Part shown: positions 53,117 to 61,428 of the stretch, piece by piece
How positions within the stretch are numbered: the stretch's first letter is position 1
Layout of the letters: each line of letters begins with the position of its first letter
From: an uncultured Parabacteroides sp.
GTDB lineage: Bacteria > Bacteroidota > Bacteroidia > Bacteroidales > Tannerellaceae
DNA length: 61,428 nucleotides
Assembly: GCA_900552465.1 (NCBI GenBank)
Contig: URZO01000019.1
Coordinates: forward strand, 1 to 61,428
Reading direction: 5' to 3'
The notes under the pieces: model-generated
Seen by the model: the letters and a program-made list of their open reading frames with translations, nothing else
Databases searched by the model: none
What the model was told of the DNA's origin: nothing
Program-made: the position numbers and the translations under genes

Positions 53117-56100
53117 TTAAAAAGATAGATTTAAGCCGACCGAGAATACGCGGGGTATCGGATAATGGTCATATCCATTTGCGAATGTATCCCTTTCCGG
53201 GTCAAACCCTTCATACTTACTACTTACAAGAGTAAATACATCCGTTGCATTTACATAGACATAGCACTTCTGCAAAAACATCTTATTTGCCAATGCGGTA
53301 GGTAAGGTATAACCTAACTGGAGATTTTTCAATTTAAACCATGACATATTGCACGCCCAGAATGAAGACTCCTGCCTGTTCCATGTGTCATTCACCTTTA
53401 TAAGAGGTAATTCATTCGACGGGTTTTCTTTTGTCCAGGCACCGCGCCATCTTTCCGTAATCGTACCACCAGAAATTCCTAAAGGCTCCGTCCATGCATT
53501 CTGGAAATATCCATGCACACCGGCAACACCTGCAAACTGGAAATTCAAATCAAAACTTTTCCAGGATAAGCTACCATTGATCCCATAAGTAAACTTAGGT
53601 ATTGTATTTCCTATCTCCTGTTTATCCCTGTAGTCCAATTTACCATCTCCATTCACATCCTTATATTTCAAATCGCCGGCAGTCGGCACATATCCATTAT
53701 CATACATGTGCTTCTGCGCTTCTTCATCCGTCTGATAAACACCTTCCTGAATGAAGCCATATAATGTTTTATAAGAGTATCCCTCACGGATCAGATAAAG
53801 CTGATCCGGAGATTTTCCACCCCTGAATTTAGTCACTTCATTATCTACATAAGTAAAATTGGCCCCTATGCTATAACTAAAATCAGAAGCAGCAATACGA
53901 TCTTGCCAGTTTACATTTATCTCCAAACCAGTATTTTTCATTTCTCCCACATTTTCAAAAGGAGCAGACAAACCACCCAATACAGTCGGAATAGGAAGCT
54001 GTACAATAATGTCGGATGTTTTCCTTACAAAATAATCAGCTTCTATATTCAACCTGTTTTTCAAAAAGCCCAAATCGAGCCCGACATCAGTAGTCGTTGT
54101 CGTCTCCCAAGTAATCTTCGGATCGACCAAACCCGTAACGGCAGCCCCGGGAGCTAATGTATTGTTGAAATTATAACTGTTTTCATAATCCTGTGTCAAC
54201 ACGGTCAGATATGGAAAATAGTCGCTGTTGCTTTCACTTCCGATATTCTGATTACCTAACTTACCCCATGAAGCACGGATTTTCAAATTATCGAAAATCC
54301 CCAGTTTCTTAATAAACTCTTCTTCACCTAAACGCCAGCCGGCAGAGAAAGAAGGGAAATAGCCCCAACGGTTTCCTTTGGCAAAACGGGAGGAGGCATC
54401 CGCTCTTAAATTAACTTCCGCAAGATATTTTCCCATTAAAGCATAGTTAATACGCCCAAAATAAGAAAGCATTCTCCATTGATATTTATTCCCCGTTGCT
54501 GTCGGGTTCATTGTCCCGGAGCTGACCTGATGCAAATCACCTTTAGACGGGTCTGTTTTTGAGGCCTCTGTCACTCGTTTGGTCAGAGCCTCCTGCTGAT
54601 ATCCCAACAAAGCCGACACATCATGTATTTCACCGAAAGTTCTATTGAAATTAATATTTGCAAAGAACGTAGAATAAAATTCATCCGAAATTTTACGGTA
54701 AACATTTAAAGTCGAAGGATAATCCAACGGCTTACTCATATTGGAACCTTCAAGGTCCGTATAACAATAATGGAGTTGATTATATTTATCCTGATTGTTA
54801 TTGTTATATTGGCCGCTATATTGTGCGGTCAGACTCAGGCCCTCCATAAAATCAATCGTTGCGTAGACATTACCCTTCATGAAATCGTTAATGGATTGGT
54901 TCTGTCCGTTGTACAGATCAGGGAAAGGATTACGTGTATCGACAATCGGTTGCCCTGCCTTATCACCGGAAAGATAAAGTGCCTGCGTTCCGCCAAAAGT
55001 TTTCCCATCCTGGAGATAAGGAGTTGAAAACGGATGTCCGTTTGCCATCATATAAATAACACGCCCAATCCCATCGTAAGGCTGATTAGTCACTTTACGC
55101 ATCAAACGAGCTCTCGCCCCCAAACGTAACCAGTTACTTATTTTGGCTTCTGTATTAACAGTCAAACTGTAACGCTCTGCATCCGTATTCTTTACAATAC
55201 CGTTATTCTTCAAATAGCCCAACGAGATATAACTGTTCGATTTTTTACCACCTATCGTTGCCGACAAATTATGCTGGGTCGTAAATGAATTATGAAATAC
55301 TTCATCAAAATAATTCGTACTCGGATATTTATAGGGATCATTCCCATTTCGAAATGCCTGAATCACATCGTCCGGAAATAAAGGATTACTACCGCTATTT
55401 GTAAAAGCGGAGTTCCAAAGTTCCATATACTCCGGGCTATCCGTAATTATATTGTATCTCCGTCCTAACTGCTGCATACCAAAATAGCCTGTATAATTGA
55501 CAGAGACTTTATCCCCCGAACCCTTCTTGGTTTCGATCAGGACAACCCCGTTCGCAGCACGCGAACCGTAAATAGCAGCAGAAGCTGCATCTTTCAAAAC
55601 AGTGATAGAGGCAATGTCATTAGGAGCCAATTCAGCCATTCGTCCTTCTACACCATCGATAAGTACTAATGGATCGCTATTATTCAAGGTACCATAACCA
55701 CGGACTCTGATTGTAGCGCCATCAGAACCGGGAGCACCTGAATTCTGGCTCACCCAGACACCTGTAACTTTTCCGGACAAGGCTTGAGACGGATCGGTAA
55801 TAGGCCTGTTTTCAAGCTCTTGTCCATATTTGACCGTTGAAACAGAGCCCGTTAAATTCGCCTTCTTTTGTACTCCATATCCTACGACGACTACTTCATC
55901 CAACTTTTGTGTATCTTCTTTTAAGCTGATATTCAATACACTTTTCCCAGAAACCGCAATTTCCTGATCCAAATAGCCGATATAAGAAACGACCAATATA
56001 GCCCCTTCCGGAATATTGTCGAGCGAGAACCTACCATCAGCATCAGTAACAGTTCCATTTGTCGTGCCTTTTACAATAATATTAGCACCAATTACAGGAA

Positions 56101-56509
56101 TACCCAATTCGTCAATGATAGTACCTGATATTTTTTTATCCTGTTGAGCAACTGCAAAAGAGTTATTGGCCTGTTCGCCTTTTATTTTGGAATTATCTTT
56201 CAGAAAGACACGATTCTCTATAATTTTGTAGCTTATCCCTGTATTTTTAAATACTTTATTTAAGACATCCTTTATAGATTCGTTTTTCACATTAACAGAT
56301 ACATTTCTTAGCTCTTTATTCAATAAAGATTCATCATAAGAAAATTCATATCCGGTCTGTTGGCTAAGATGTTGAACCAAAGTACCGACTGTCGTCTTAT
56401 TCAATGACAGTTCTAAATTTACATAAGCTTGGGGAGAGTTTGCGGCCAATGATGGCGGAACAATACCAAGCAACAGAACTAATGTCGCAATATATGCTTT
56501 TCTATTCAT
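53117..56509 (-). CDS. SusC-like TonB-dependent receptor with N-terminal STN signalling domain
   Basis: A 1130-residue transporter-transducer. After the signal peptide (1-22) an STN domain (about 28-100: VNLELSLNKTTVGTLVQHLSQQTGYEF to RVFLKD) is positioned to contact the FecR anti-sigma factor encoded next to it. A carboxypeptidase regulatory-like domain (ISGTIIDELGIPVIGANIIVKGTTNGTVTDADG), a QKLDEVVVVGYG box, a plug (VLIDGVEGRMAEL; DAASAAIYGSRAANGVVLIETKKG) and a barrel ending GLNLSF follow. It should import the ligand and signal its presence to the sigma factor. Confidence 0.96.
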   Translation of the reverse strand: MNRKAYIATLVLLLGIVPPSLAANSPQAYVNLELSLNKTTVGTLVQHLSQQTGYEFSYDESLLNKELRNVSVNVKNESIKDVLNKVFKNTGISYKIIENRVFLKDNSKIKGEQANNSFAVAQQDKKISGTIIDELGIPVIGANIIVKGTTNGTVTDADGRFSLDNIPEGAILVVSYIGYLDQEIAVSGKSVLNISLKEDTQKLDEVVVVGYGVQKKANLTGSVSTVKYGQELENRPITDPSQALSGKVTGVWVSQNSGAPGSDGATIRVRGYGTLNNSDPLVLIDGVEGRMAELAPNDIASITVLKDAASAAIYGSRAANGVVLIETKKGSGDKVSVNYTGYFGMQQLGRRYNIITDSPEYMELWNSAFTNSGSNPLFPDDVIQAFRNGNDPYKYPSTNYFDEVFHNSFTTQHNLSATIGGKKSNSYISLGYLKNNGIVKNTDAERYSLTVNTEAKISNWLRLGARARLMRKVTNQPYDGIGRVIYMMANGHPFSTPYLQDGKTFGGTQALYLSGDKAGQPIVDTRNPFPDLYNGQNQSINDFMKGNVYATIDFMEGLSLTAQYSGQYNNNNQDKYNQLHYCYTDLEGSNMSKPLDYPSTLNVYRKISDEFYSTFFANINFNRTFGEIHDVSALLGYQQEALTKRVTEASKTDPSKGDLHQVSSGTMNPTATGNKYQWRMLSYFGRINYALMGKYLAEVNLRADASSRFAKGNRWGYFPSFSAGWRLGEEEFIKKLGIFDNLKIRASWGKLGNQNIGSESNSDYFPYLTVLTQDYENSYNFNNTLAPGAAVTGLVDPKITWETTTTTDVGLDLGFLKNRLNIEADYFVRKTSDIIVQLPIPTVLGGLSAPFENVGEMKNTGLEINVNWQDRIAASDFSYSIGANFTYVDNEVTKFRGGKSPDQLYLIREGYSYKTLYGFIQEGVYQTDEEAQKHMYDNGYVPTAGDLKYKDVNGDGKLDYRDKQEIGNTIPKFTYGINGSLSWKSFDLNFQFAGVAGVHGYFQNAWTEPLGISGGTITERWRGAWTKENPSNELPLIKVNDTWNRQESSFWACNMSWFKLKNLQLGYTLPTALANKMFLQKCYVYVNATDVFTLVSSKYEGFDPERDTFANGYDHYPIPRVFSVGLNLSF

Positions 56510-56600
56510 AATATGTGATTTATAAATTAGTATTAATTTCAGTTATAATATTATTCTCTCTATTCTTACATTTCTTTTTTATACCATAGGCAACTCATTA

Positions 56601-57566
56601 TTATTCATAAATAAAAACTTCTTTTCCCTCTATCCTATACTGGATCGGGGCTAAATACTTCAAGAGCGTCAGGATGTCAGACAAACTTTCATCCGCATTG
56701 ATCACACACCGAAACTTACGCTGGGCAAGCTTCGATGATTCCAGATTTATGTTTACATTAAATTTTACGGAGAGTTGATTAACGATTTCCCTAAGCGTGA
56801 CATTTTCAAAGATGAACTGGTTCAGCCGCCACGCCGTGCTTATATTCACATCCACAATCTCTGTGGCATATTCGTTCCTATAACTGTTATATGTCACCTT
56901 TTCCCCCGGCGACATGTCTAAAACTGTATTTCCCTGTTTATCAAGCAAAGCGACTTTACCTCTTGCTAAAACAGTTTCTACTTTTTTACAATTCTCGTCT
57001 GCTTTTACATTGAAAGCTGTTCCGAGAACCTTTATATTCAAATATTTTGTTGAAACATATAGTGGAGATTGAGCATTCTTTGCAACGTCAAAGAATGCTT
57101 CTCCTTGCAAGGAGAGCTTACGGTTGTCTGCGGTAAAAGTTTCGGGTATCTTTAAAGAAGAACCCGATTTTAGCCAGACAGCCGATCCATCCGCCAGTTT
57201 TATCTTTTTCACATCTTCACCTTGCTTCACCGTTATCGTAACATAATTTTCAGGTTTCAAATAATCCCATCCCATATAAGAAAAAGAGACGAGCAATAAG
57301 ATTACAGCTGCATATTTCATTACAATGTGGAATATTTTGAATCGATTTTTACGATTTAACCTGACATTCATAGCATTTAAAGCCTTTTCGATATGATCAG
57401 GCGTATTATACTGCATAAACATCCATGAGGTACGAAGCTCTATCAATTTAGAGAAAACATCTTCATTCTCAATCGACAATGTACGCCACATATTCACCGC
57501 CTCCAATTCTTCCGGAGAAAGCGTGCCGATCAGATATTTAGCTAAAAGTCTATAATCAAAATCCAT
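56601..57566 (-). CDS. FecR family anti-sigma factor
   Basis: A 321-residue single-pass membrane protein. An N-terminal cytoplasmic anti-sigma region (about 1-78), one membrane helix (YAAVILLLVSFSYMGWDYL, about 85-103), then a periplasmic FecR domain (VTVKQGEDVKKIKLADGSAVWLKSGSSL; LSLQGEAFFDVAKN; VLGTAFNVKA) and a C-terminal DUF4974-like part (FENVTLREIVNQLSVKFNVNI). It should hold the ECF sigma factor until ligand-loaded STN-SusC contacts its periplasmic part. It lies between sigma and susC. Confidence 0.95.
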   Translation of the reverse strand: MDFDYRLLAKYLIGTLSPEELEAVNMWRTLSIENEDVFSKLIELRTSWMFMQYNTPDHIEKALNAMNVRLNRKNRFKIFHIVMKYAAVILLLVSFSYMGWDYLKPENYVTITVKQGEDVKKIKLADGSAVWLKSGSSLKIPETFTADNRKLSLQGEAFFDVAKNAQSPLYVSTKYLNIKVLGTAFNVKADENCKKVETVLARGKVALLDKQGNTVLDMSPGEKVTYNSYRNEYATEIVDVNISTAWRLNQFIFENVTLREIVNQLSVKFNVNINLESSKLAQRKFRCVINADESLSDILTLLKYLAPIQYRIEGKEVFIYE

Positions 57567-57641
57567 CTTGTGTCCTTTTATTTATGCTAAACGAATAATC
57601 CGGAATAAATACTGAGCAAGGACGAAACTTTTTTATCTACG

Positions 57642-58241
57642 TCAAGCATATGTCCCGTGGGAAAGAAGAAAAACACAGAGTATGTAATAGTCATTTTTAG
57701 ACATGTGTTTCTTTAGGAATTTGAGAGCTAAGTAGAGATGGCTTTCCACCGTACGCTGCGGCATCTGAATCTGTTCGGCAACCTCTTTCGCTGTCAAGCC
57801 TTTTATATAGGCAAGGACAAAAACCTCACGCCGTTGTTCGGGCAACAGTTCCAACAGTTCATACAAACGCCGGTAAAAATCTTTCATGCTAAGTTCTTCT
57901 ATGACAGGATTGTCACCTTCCAACAAATTTTGATAATCTTCCAGATATTTCTCATAAGTATGGGAATGGTATTTTTCTACAGAGAGATTTTTCTTGAAAT
58001 GATCCAGACAACGGGTATAAGCAGATTGAAATAAATACGAATGAAAGCCATCGCTGATATACAACTTTTCACGGTTCTCCCATACATATAAAAAGACATC
58101 CTGAACAATATCTTCCGCAACCTTCTGCTCAACCATAGAAGCCACGTAAGCCATCATCCGGGGATAGTAATAACGAAAGATACCGTTAAAGGCTTCTCGA
58201 TTCCCTTTTTTCAGTTCATATAATAAAGAAATGTCGAACAT
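57642..58241 (-). CDS. ECF-type RNA polymerase sigma factor
   Basis: A 199-residue sigma-70 family factor. Region 2 is FNGIFRYYYPRMMAYVASMVEQKVAEDIVQDVFLYVWENRE; region 4 is LPEQRREVFVLAYIKGLTAKEVAEQIQMPQRTVESHLYLALKFL, with its helix-turn-helix. The start is ATG 58241, since a -7 box lies between it and the in-frame ATG at 58298. First gene of the locus; expected to activate the susC promoter when released by the FecR protein. Confidence 0.95.
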   Translation of the reverse strand: MFDISLLYELKKGNREAFNGIFRYYYPRMMAYVASMVEQKVAEDIVQDVFLYVWENREKLYISDGFHSYLFQSAYTRCLDHFKKNLSVEKYHSHTYEKYLEDYQNLLEGDNPVIEELSMKDFYRRLYELLELLPEQRREVFVLAYIKGLTAKEVAEQIQMPQRTVESHLYLALKFLKKHMSKNDYYILCVFLLSHGTYA

Positions 58242-58277
58242 ATTACAGCGATTTAAGATATCCCAATCATTATCTTG

Positions 58278-58285
58278 CAAAAATA
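58278..58285 (-). promoter_or_regulatory. -7 box of the sigma/anti-sigma genes
   Basis: Minus-strand TATTTTTG matches TAnnTTTG, 36 bp upstream of the ATG at 58241, and excludes the longer start at 58298. Confidence 0.55.
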
Positions 58286-58360
58286 ACAAAAAATTCACAA
58301 ATGATTCGAAGAACGTTTATAAAGCGACGTAAAGAGTTCGAAATCGGAAACAGCTAAAGA

Positions 58361-59611
58361 TCAAAACTTCTTTATCAGGAAAGACGGATTCACCCGCAGG
58401 TAGATACCAGCAGAGAAGCTGGTTTTTGTAAATGTCTTATATCCATCCTGTTCCGTACCTCTCAGCGTTACAGGCAAGTGGGCATAAATATCCAGATCAA
58501 TACCGAGCGAAAAGCCTTTTGCCAAGACGCGCGAATATTCCGCCCCAAAGTAAAGCATAGAGGGATTGTCGAAAGTTAATCCTTCTTCGGAGGTCGACAC
58601 TGCGCCGTAGAACGGACTGCCAAACATGGATATGAATTTGTGACATTTCCAATAAGAAGCCTTTACTCGGAAATCAGATATATCAGCTGACGCACGTGCG
58701 TAAACGCCATAACCGTTATCAAAGGGCCACAATTTACCAGCTTGCTGATAATATCCGGTTGCATTCAGTTCCATATTTACATTCTTAAAAATCTTATGCC
58801 CTGTATTCCAGACACCACCAACGCCAATAGCCCCATTCATCAGTGTTTGGACAGAGTTACTGAAAATCGTATCGATCTCTCCTCCTCTATGCTGTACCAT
58901 TCCCTGCAAAGGCGCATAAAAATGGAGACGGGATTCAGGATCATTAAACTTGAAACGAGTGGATAAACCGACCGTGAAAGCCTCTTGATGAACATCTTCC
59001 CTGAAAATGAAACTTTCCCAGTTTACCCACATATCCAGATCAAACCGGCGGGAATTATACAGTAACTGCAAACCCATTTCCGGATCTGCCATCATATTCA
59101 GTTCGGGGTTGTACAACGGTTCTATCAGATTATGGTTAGCCGCTCCATACAAGTCACCCAAAATAATATTTACATGGTCGGACAGAGCAACTTGCGCCCG
59201 GAACCAAGGAAGGACATGGAAACCTTTCTGATACTGGTCTCCTTTCCAACGAGCAATATCCTGATAAGCCATATTCGGATAACGGTTTGCACCCCAAAAA
59301 CGCAGGAAATGTACACCGGCCTCCAGTTTCAATATTTCCAACGGATAATAAACAGCCTTCGCCTGCAACCAAAGTCCCGGCAAGGTATAACCTTTCATAA
59401 ATGAGCCTGAATATTCATCATCTTTGAAAAAACTCAGGTTATCTATTTCGACAGAAAGTTCTCCTTTATTTTCCGGATTAATCCGGTAATCTGTTTTAAA
59501 AACACGATCAGATATCTGGGCCTCAACAGGATAGACCACTAAAACACCTGCAGTAAACAGCAAGAAAAAAAAGATTAAACGGGAATATCGGCTATTCAAA
59601 AAACTTTTCAT
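58361..59611 (-). CDS. Outer-membrane beta-barrel protein, unknown function
   Basis: A 416-residue exported protein with a long N-terminal hydrophobic signal (about residues 1-31, VYPVEAQI) and repeated amphipathic strands with aromatic girdles (LWLQAKAVYYPLEILKLEAGVHFLRF; HFYAPLQGMVQHRGGEIDTIF; SAGIYLRVNPSFLIKKF). It has no recognised family name to me; a Bacteroidota hypothetical barrel is the closest description. The stop is 119 bp from the sigma factor start in the same direction, and it has its own -7 box. Whether it belongs to the uptake locus is unclear. Confidence 0.7.
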   Translation of the reverse strand: MKSFLNSRYSRLIFFFLLFTAGVLVVYPVEAQISDRVFKTDYRINPENKGELSVEIDNLSFFKDDEYSGSFMKGYTLPGLWLQAKAVYYPLEILKLEAGVHFLRFWGANRYPNMAYQDIARWKGDQYQKGFHVLPWFRAQVALSDHVNIILGDLYGAANHNLIEPLYNPELNMMADPEMGLQLLYNSRRFDLDMWVNWESFIFREDVHQEAFTVGLSTRFKFNDPESRLHFYAPLQGMVQHRGGEIDTIFSNSVQTLMNGAIGVGGVWNTGHKIFKNVNMELNATGYYQQAGKLWPFDNGYGVYARASADISDFRVKASYWKCHKFISMFGSPFYGAVSTSEEGLTFDNPSMLYFGAEYSRVLAKGFSLGIDLDIYAHLPVTLRGTEQDGYKTFTKTSFSAGIYLRVNPSFLIKKF

Positions 59612-59629
59612 TTATCGCAAATTTGGATG

Positions 59630-59637
59630 CAAACGTA
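59630..59637 (-). promoter_or_regulatory. -7 box of the outer-membrane barrel gene
   Basis: Minus-strand TACGTTTG matches TAnnTTTG, 18 bp upstream of the ATG. Confidence 0.5.
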
Positions 59638-59661
59638 ACAATTAAAAAGGAATAAACGAAG

Positions 59662-59695
59662 AACGGGGATATAGAATCTTATCTATATCCCCGTT
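59662..59695 (-). terminator. Terminator of the RRM gene
   Basis: Perfect 14-bp stem AACGGGGATATAGA / TCTATATCCCCGTT with a 6-nt loop; a modest T-rich tail follows on the minus strand. Confidence 0.75.
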
Positions 59696-59718
59696 ACTTT
59701 ATACTTTAATCGGCTTAC

Positions 59719-59964
59719 TTAACGTCTCGGTGTAGCTTCTTTTACTACCATCTGACGGCCTTCATATTCAGCACCGTTTAATTCTTCGATAGCATTTTTT
59801 GCTTCATTTTCGTTAGGAAGTTCTGCGAAAGCAAAACCTTTAGAACGACGAGTGTCACGGTCAATGATCAATTTAACTGAATCAACTGTTCCGTACTCTT
59901 CCAAAATCTGTTGCAAGTCTGATTCTCTAACCCGATAGTTCAGGTTACCAATGTAAATATTCAT
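59719..59964 (-). CDS. RRM-domain RNA-binding protein
   Basis: An 81-residue single RNA-recognition-motif protein. RNP2 is IYIGNLNY near the N-terminus and RNP1 is RRSKGFAFAEL (about residues 40-50), both with the expected aromatic residues. It ends in a basic Thr-Pro-Arg-Arg tail. Bacteroidota carry several such small RRM proteins as global RNA chaperones, and they lack Hfq, so a broad post-transcriptional role is possible. A monocistronic unit with its own terminator. A near-consensus -7 box TTCCTTTG at 60111-60104 implies a 5' leader of about 130 nt. Confidence 0.92.
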   Translation of the reverse strand: MNIYIGNLNYRVRESDLQQILEEYGTVDSVKLIIDRDTRRSKGFAFAELPNENEAKNAIEELNGAEYEGRQMVVKEATPRR

Positions 59965-60338
59965 ACAAAAACTAATATAAAATAATTAATAAAAAAAATT
60001 GAAACAATAAAACGTAAGGAAAGATCCATGTCTACAAAATTCTATTCTGAATGAATATCACGTCGGAGATAAAGAACTATACAAACAGTTTTGCTTGTCG
60101 GTACAAAGGAAAGCATTAAAATCGAATATAGCATCATAAAATGAAAAATAAATTCATGACCTTCAAAAAAAATATTATTTCATCCACGGCATAACTTGTT
60201 TTTCATTTATCCAAATCCACTTAAGATGTAAAACAGGCATATTTTATAGTATTTTTGACCAATTAAGCCTATATCTGGCCTTTCCGGTCTCAAACAGAAA
60301 GGCTAATTTTGCCCAATCATTTTTGAACTTAATTTGAC
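59965..60338. other. Intergenic region between divergent RRM and inositol synthase genes
   Basis: No gene. It holds a possible long leader for the RRM gene (promoter near 60104-60111) and, on the other side, a perfect 7-bp inverted repeat GCCTTTC/GAAAGGC (60278-60284 and 60297-60303) directly abutting the -7 box of the inositol synthase gene, placed like an operator. Otherwise AT-rich without evident structure. Confidence 0.5.
60304..60311 (+). promoter_or_regulatory. -7 box of the inositol-3-phosphate synthase gene
   Basis: TAATTTTG matches TAnnTTTG, 27 bp upstream of the ATG, directly preceded by the GCCTTTC/GAAAGGC dyad. Confidence 0.55.
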
Positions 60339-61428
60339 ATGGAAAAAATCGAAGTTAAAGAAGCCAAGGGAAAACTTGGTATTCTTGTTGTTGGTGTAGG
60401 TGGTGCAGTAGCCACTACAATGATTACAGGTACGTTGGCTGCACGTAAAGGATTAGCAAAGCCTATCGGCTCTATTTCTCAATTAGCCACAATGCGTTTG
60501 GAAAACGGAGAAGAAAAGGCGATTAAAGATATTGTACCTTTAACCGACCTGAACGATATCGTTTTCGGAGGATGGGATATTTTCCCCGATAACGTATACG
60601 AAGCAGCCATGTACGCAGAAGTTTTGAAAGAAAAAGACCTGAATGGCGTGAAAGACGAACTGGAGGCTATCAAGCCGATGCCTGCCGCATTCGATCATAA
60701 CTGGGCAAAACGTCTGAACGGTACACATATTAAAAAAGCAGCTACTCGCTGGGAAATGGTAGAACAGCTCCGCCAGGATATCCGCGACTTCAAAGCAGCT
60801 AATAATTGCGAACGCATCTCCGTCCTGTGGGCTGCGAGTACGGAAATCTACATTCCACTGTCAGACGAGCATATGTCGCTCGCCGCTCTGGAAAAAGCGA
60901 TGAAGGAAAATAACACGGAAGCTGTTTCTCCAAGTATGTGCTACGCTTATGCAGCCATCGCAGAAGGCGCTCCGTTTATCATGGGTGCCCCCAACCTGTG
61001 TGTAGACACTCCCGCAATGTGGGAATTCTCCAAGAAAATGAACGTACCTATTTCCGGCAAAGACTTCAAGAGTGGCCAGACATTGATGAAGACTGTCCTG
61101 GCACCGATGTTTAAAACCCGTATGTTGGGTGTCAGCGGCTGGTTCTCCACCAATATCCTGGGAAACCGTGATGGCGAAGTGCTGGACGATCCTGCAAACT
61201 TCAAGACGAAAGAAGTCAGCAAGCTGTCTGTTATCGACAACATCTTCGAACCTGAAAAATACCCGGATCTGTATGGCGACGTATATCATAAGGTACGTAT
61301 CAACTACTATCCTCCCCGCAAAGACAATAAAGAAGCCTGGGACAACATCGACATCTTCGGATGGATGGGTTATCCGATGGAAATCAAGGTGAACTTCCTT
61401 TGCCGCGACTCTATCCTTGCAGCTCCTA
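60339..61428 (+). CDS. Inositol-3-phosphate synthase, 3' end outside the window
   Basis: First 363 codons of a myo-inositol-1-phosphate synthase, open to the window edge. The N-terminus has the NAD-binding motif LVVGVGGAVATTM; further family blocks are FGGWDIFPDNVYEAA, SVLWAASTEIYIP, FIMGAPNLCVDTPAMWEF and SGKDFKSGQTLMKTVLAPMFKTRMLGV, followed by GWFSTNILGNRDGEVLDDP. The enzyme turns glucose-6-phosphate into inositol-3-phosphate, the first step to inositol phospholipids and sphingolipids in Bacteroidales. It is truncated only by the window, at about 85% of the expected length. Confidence 0.95.
   Translation, partial: MEKIEVKEAKGKLGILVVGVGGAVATTMITGTLAARKGLAKPIGSISQLATMRLENGEEKAIKDIVPLTDLNDIVFGGWDIFPDNVYEAAMYAEVLKEKDLNGVKDELEAIKPMPAAFDHNWAKRLNGTHIKKAATRWEMVEQLRQDIRDFKAANNCERISVLWAASTEIYIPLSDEHMSLAALEKAMKENNTEAVSPSMCYAYAAIAEGAPFIMGAPNLCVDTPAMWEFSKKMNVPISGKDFKSGQTLMKTVLAPMFKTRMLGVSGWFSTNILGNRDGEVLDDPANFKTKEVSKLSVIDNIFEPEKYPDLYGDVYHKVRINYYPPRKDNKEAWDNIDIFGWMGYPMEIKVNFLCRDSILAAP

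Noticed and set aside
59965..60338. Riboswitch or cold-shock RNA thermometer ahead of the RRM gene
   Set aside because: A long leader is possible, but no recognised conserved structure could be made out.

Overview
The window looks like a chromosomal segment of a gut Bacteroidales bacterium, most likely Tannerellaceae/Parabacteroides (inference). The evidence is two SusC/SusD-type outer-membrane nutrient systems, an ECF sigma/FecR anti-sigma pair with an STN-domain SusC, a PorE-like TPR/PD40/OmpA lipoprotein, many periplasmic lipoproteins, and about twenty copies of the Bacteroidota -7 promoter motif TAnnTTTG at sensible distances from starts. No rRNA, tRNA, CRISPR array or transposase gene was recognised. 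The genus call is an impression, not a test.

Layout. 70-1513 (-): two cyclophilin-type prolyl isomerases. 1641-7790 (+): an outer-membrane porin, then a SusC-like receptor and SusD-like lipoprotein without linked enzymes. 7791-9139: a long gene-poor stretch with a dispersed repeat, a 21-bp-phased heptamer array and an (AC)21 microsatellite. 9140-10777 (+): a lipoprotein combining a DUF4988-like head, a collagen-like tract and BspA-type leucine-rich repeats. 10899-11037: a large inverted repeat. 11077-11988 (-): a sugar nucleotidyltransferase. 12071-17523 (-): a three-enzyme GH35-GH30-GH51 cluster suited to arabinogalactan side chains. 17682-24167: M13 peptidase, a small toxin-antitoxin pair, DUF5020 protein, Ca2+/Na+ antiporter, three small envelope proteins and MenA. 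24353-35027 (+): ABC-F ATPase/QueA, PorE-like lipoprotein, DUF5106/M48 pair, a candidate small RNA, bifunctional nuclease/nucleoside transporter, RsmE and an acetyltransferase. 35101-38057 (-): two GuaA paralogues, one with a collapsed glutaminase domain. 38157-43199: coiled-coil membrane protein, Crp-like regulator, repeat copy B, PhnP-like hydrolase/MurB, HU and Upp. 43209-45617 (-): soluble PAS/GAF histidine kinase.

45747-58241 (-) is the most interesting unit: sigma factor, FecR anti-sigma, STN-SusC, SusD, a secreted sugar isomerase/epimerase-like TIM barrel, a Tat-exported Gfo/Idh/MocA oxidoreductase, and a 1152-residue HEAT-repeat protein carrying two DUF1080 (3-keto-disaccharide hydrolase) domains. 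I read it as a self-sensing uptake locus in which a glycoside is captured, oxidised to a 3-keto sugar and cleaved in the periplasm, with no classical glycoside hydrolase. The window ends with an outer-membrane barrel protein, an RRM protein and the start of an inositol-3-phosphate synthase gene that runs off the edge.

Other notable structure: a 54-bp near-palindrome family (core TCATARYTATGA) found in three intergenic regions; a two-copy modular repeat with a shared GC-rich hairpin; a four-unit 22-bp tandem array between GH30 and GH51; and an intra-operon hairpin between SusD and the periplasmic enzymes.
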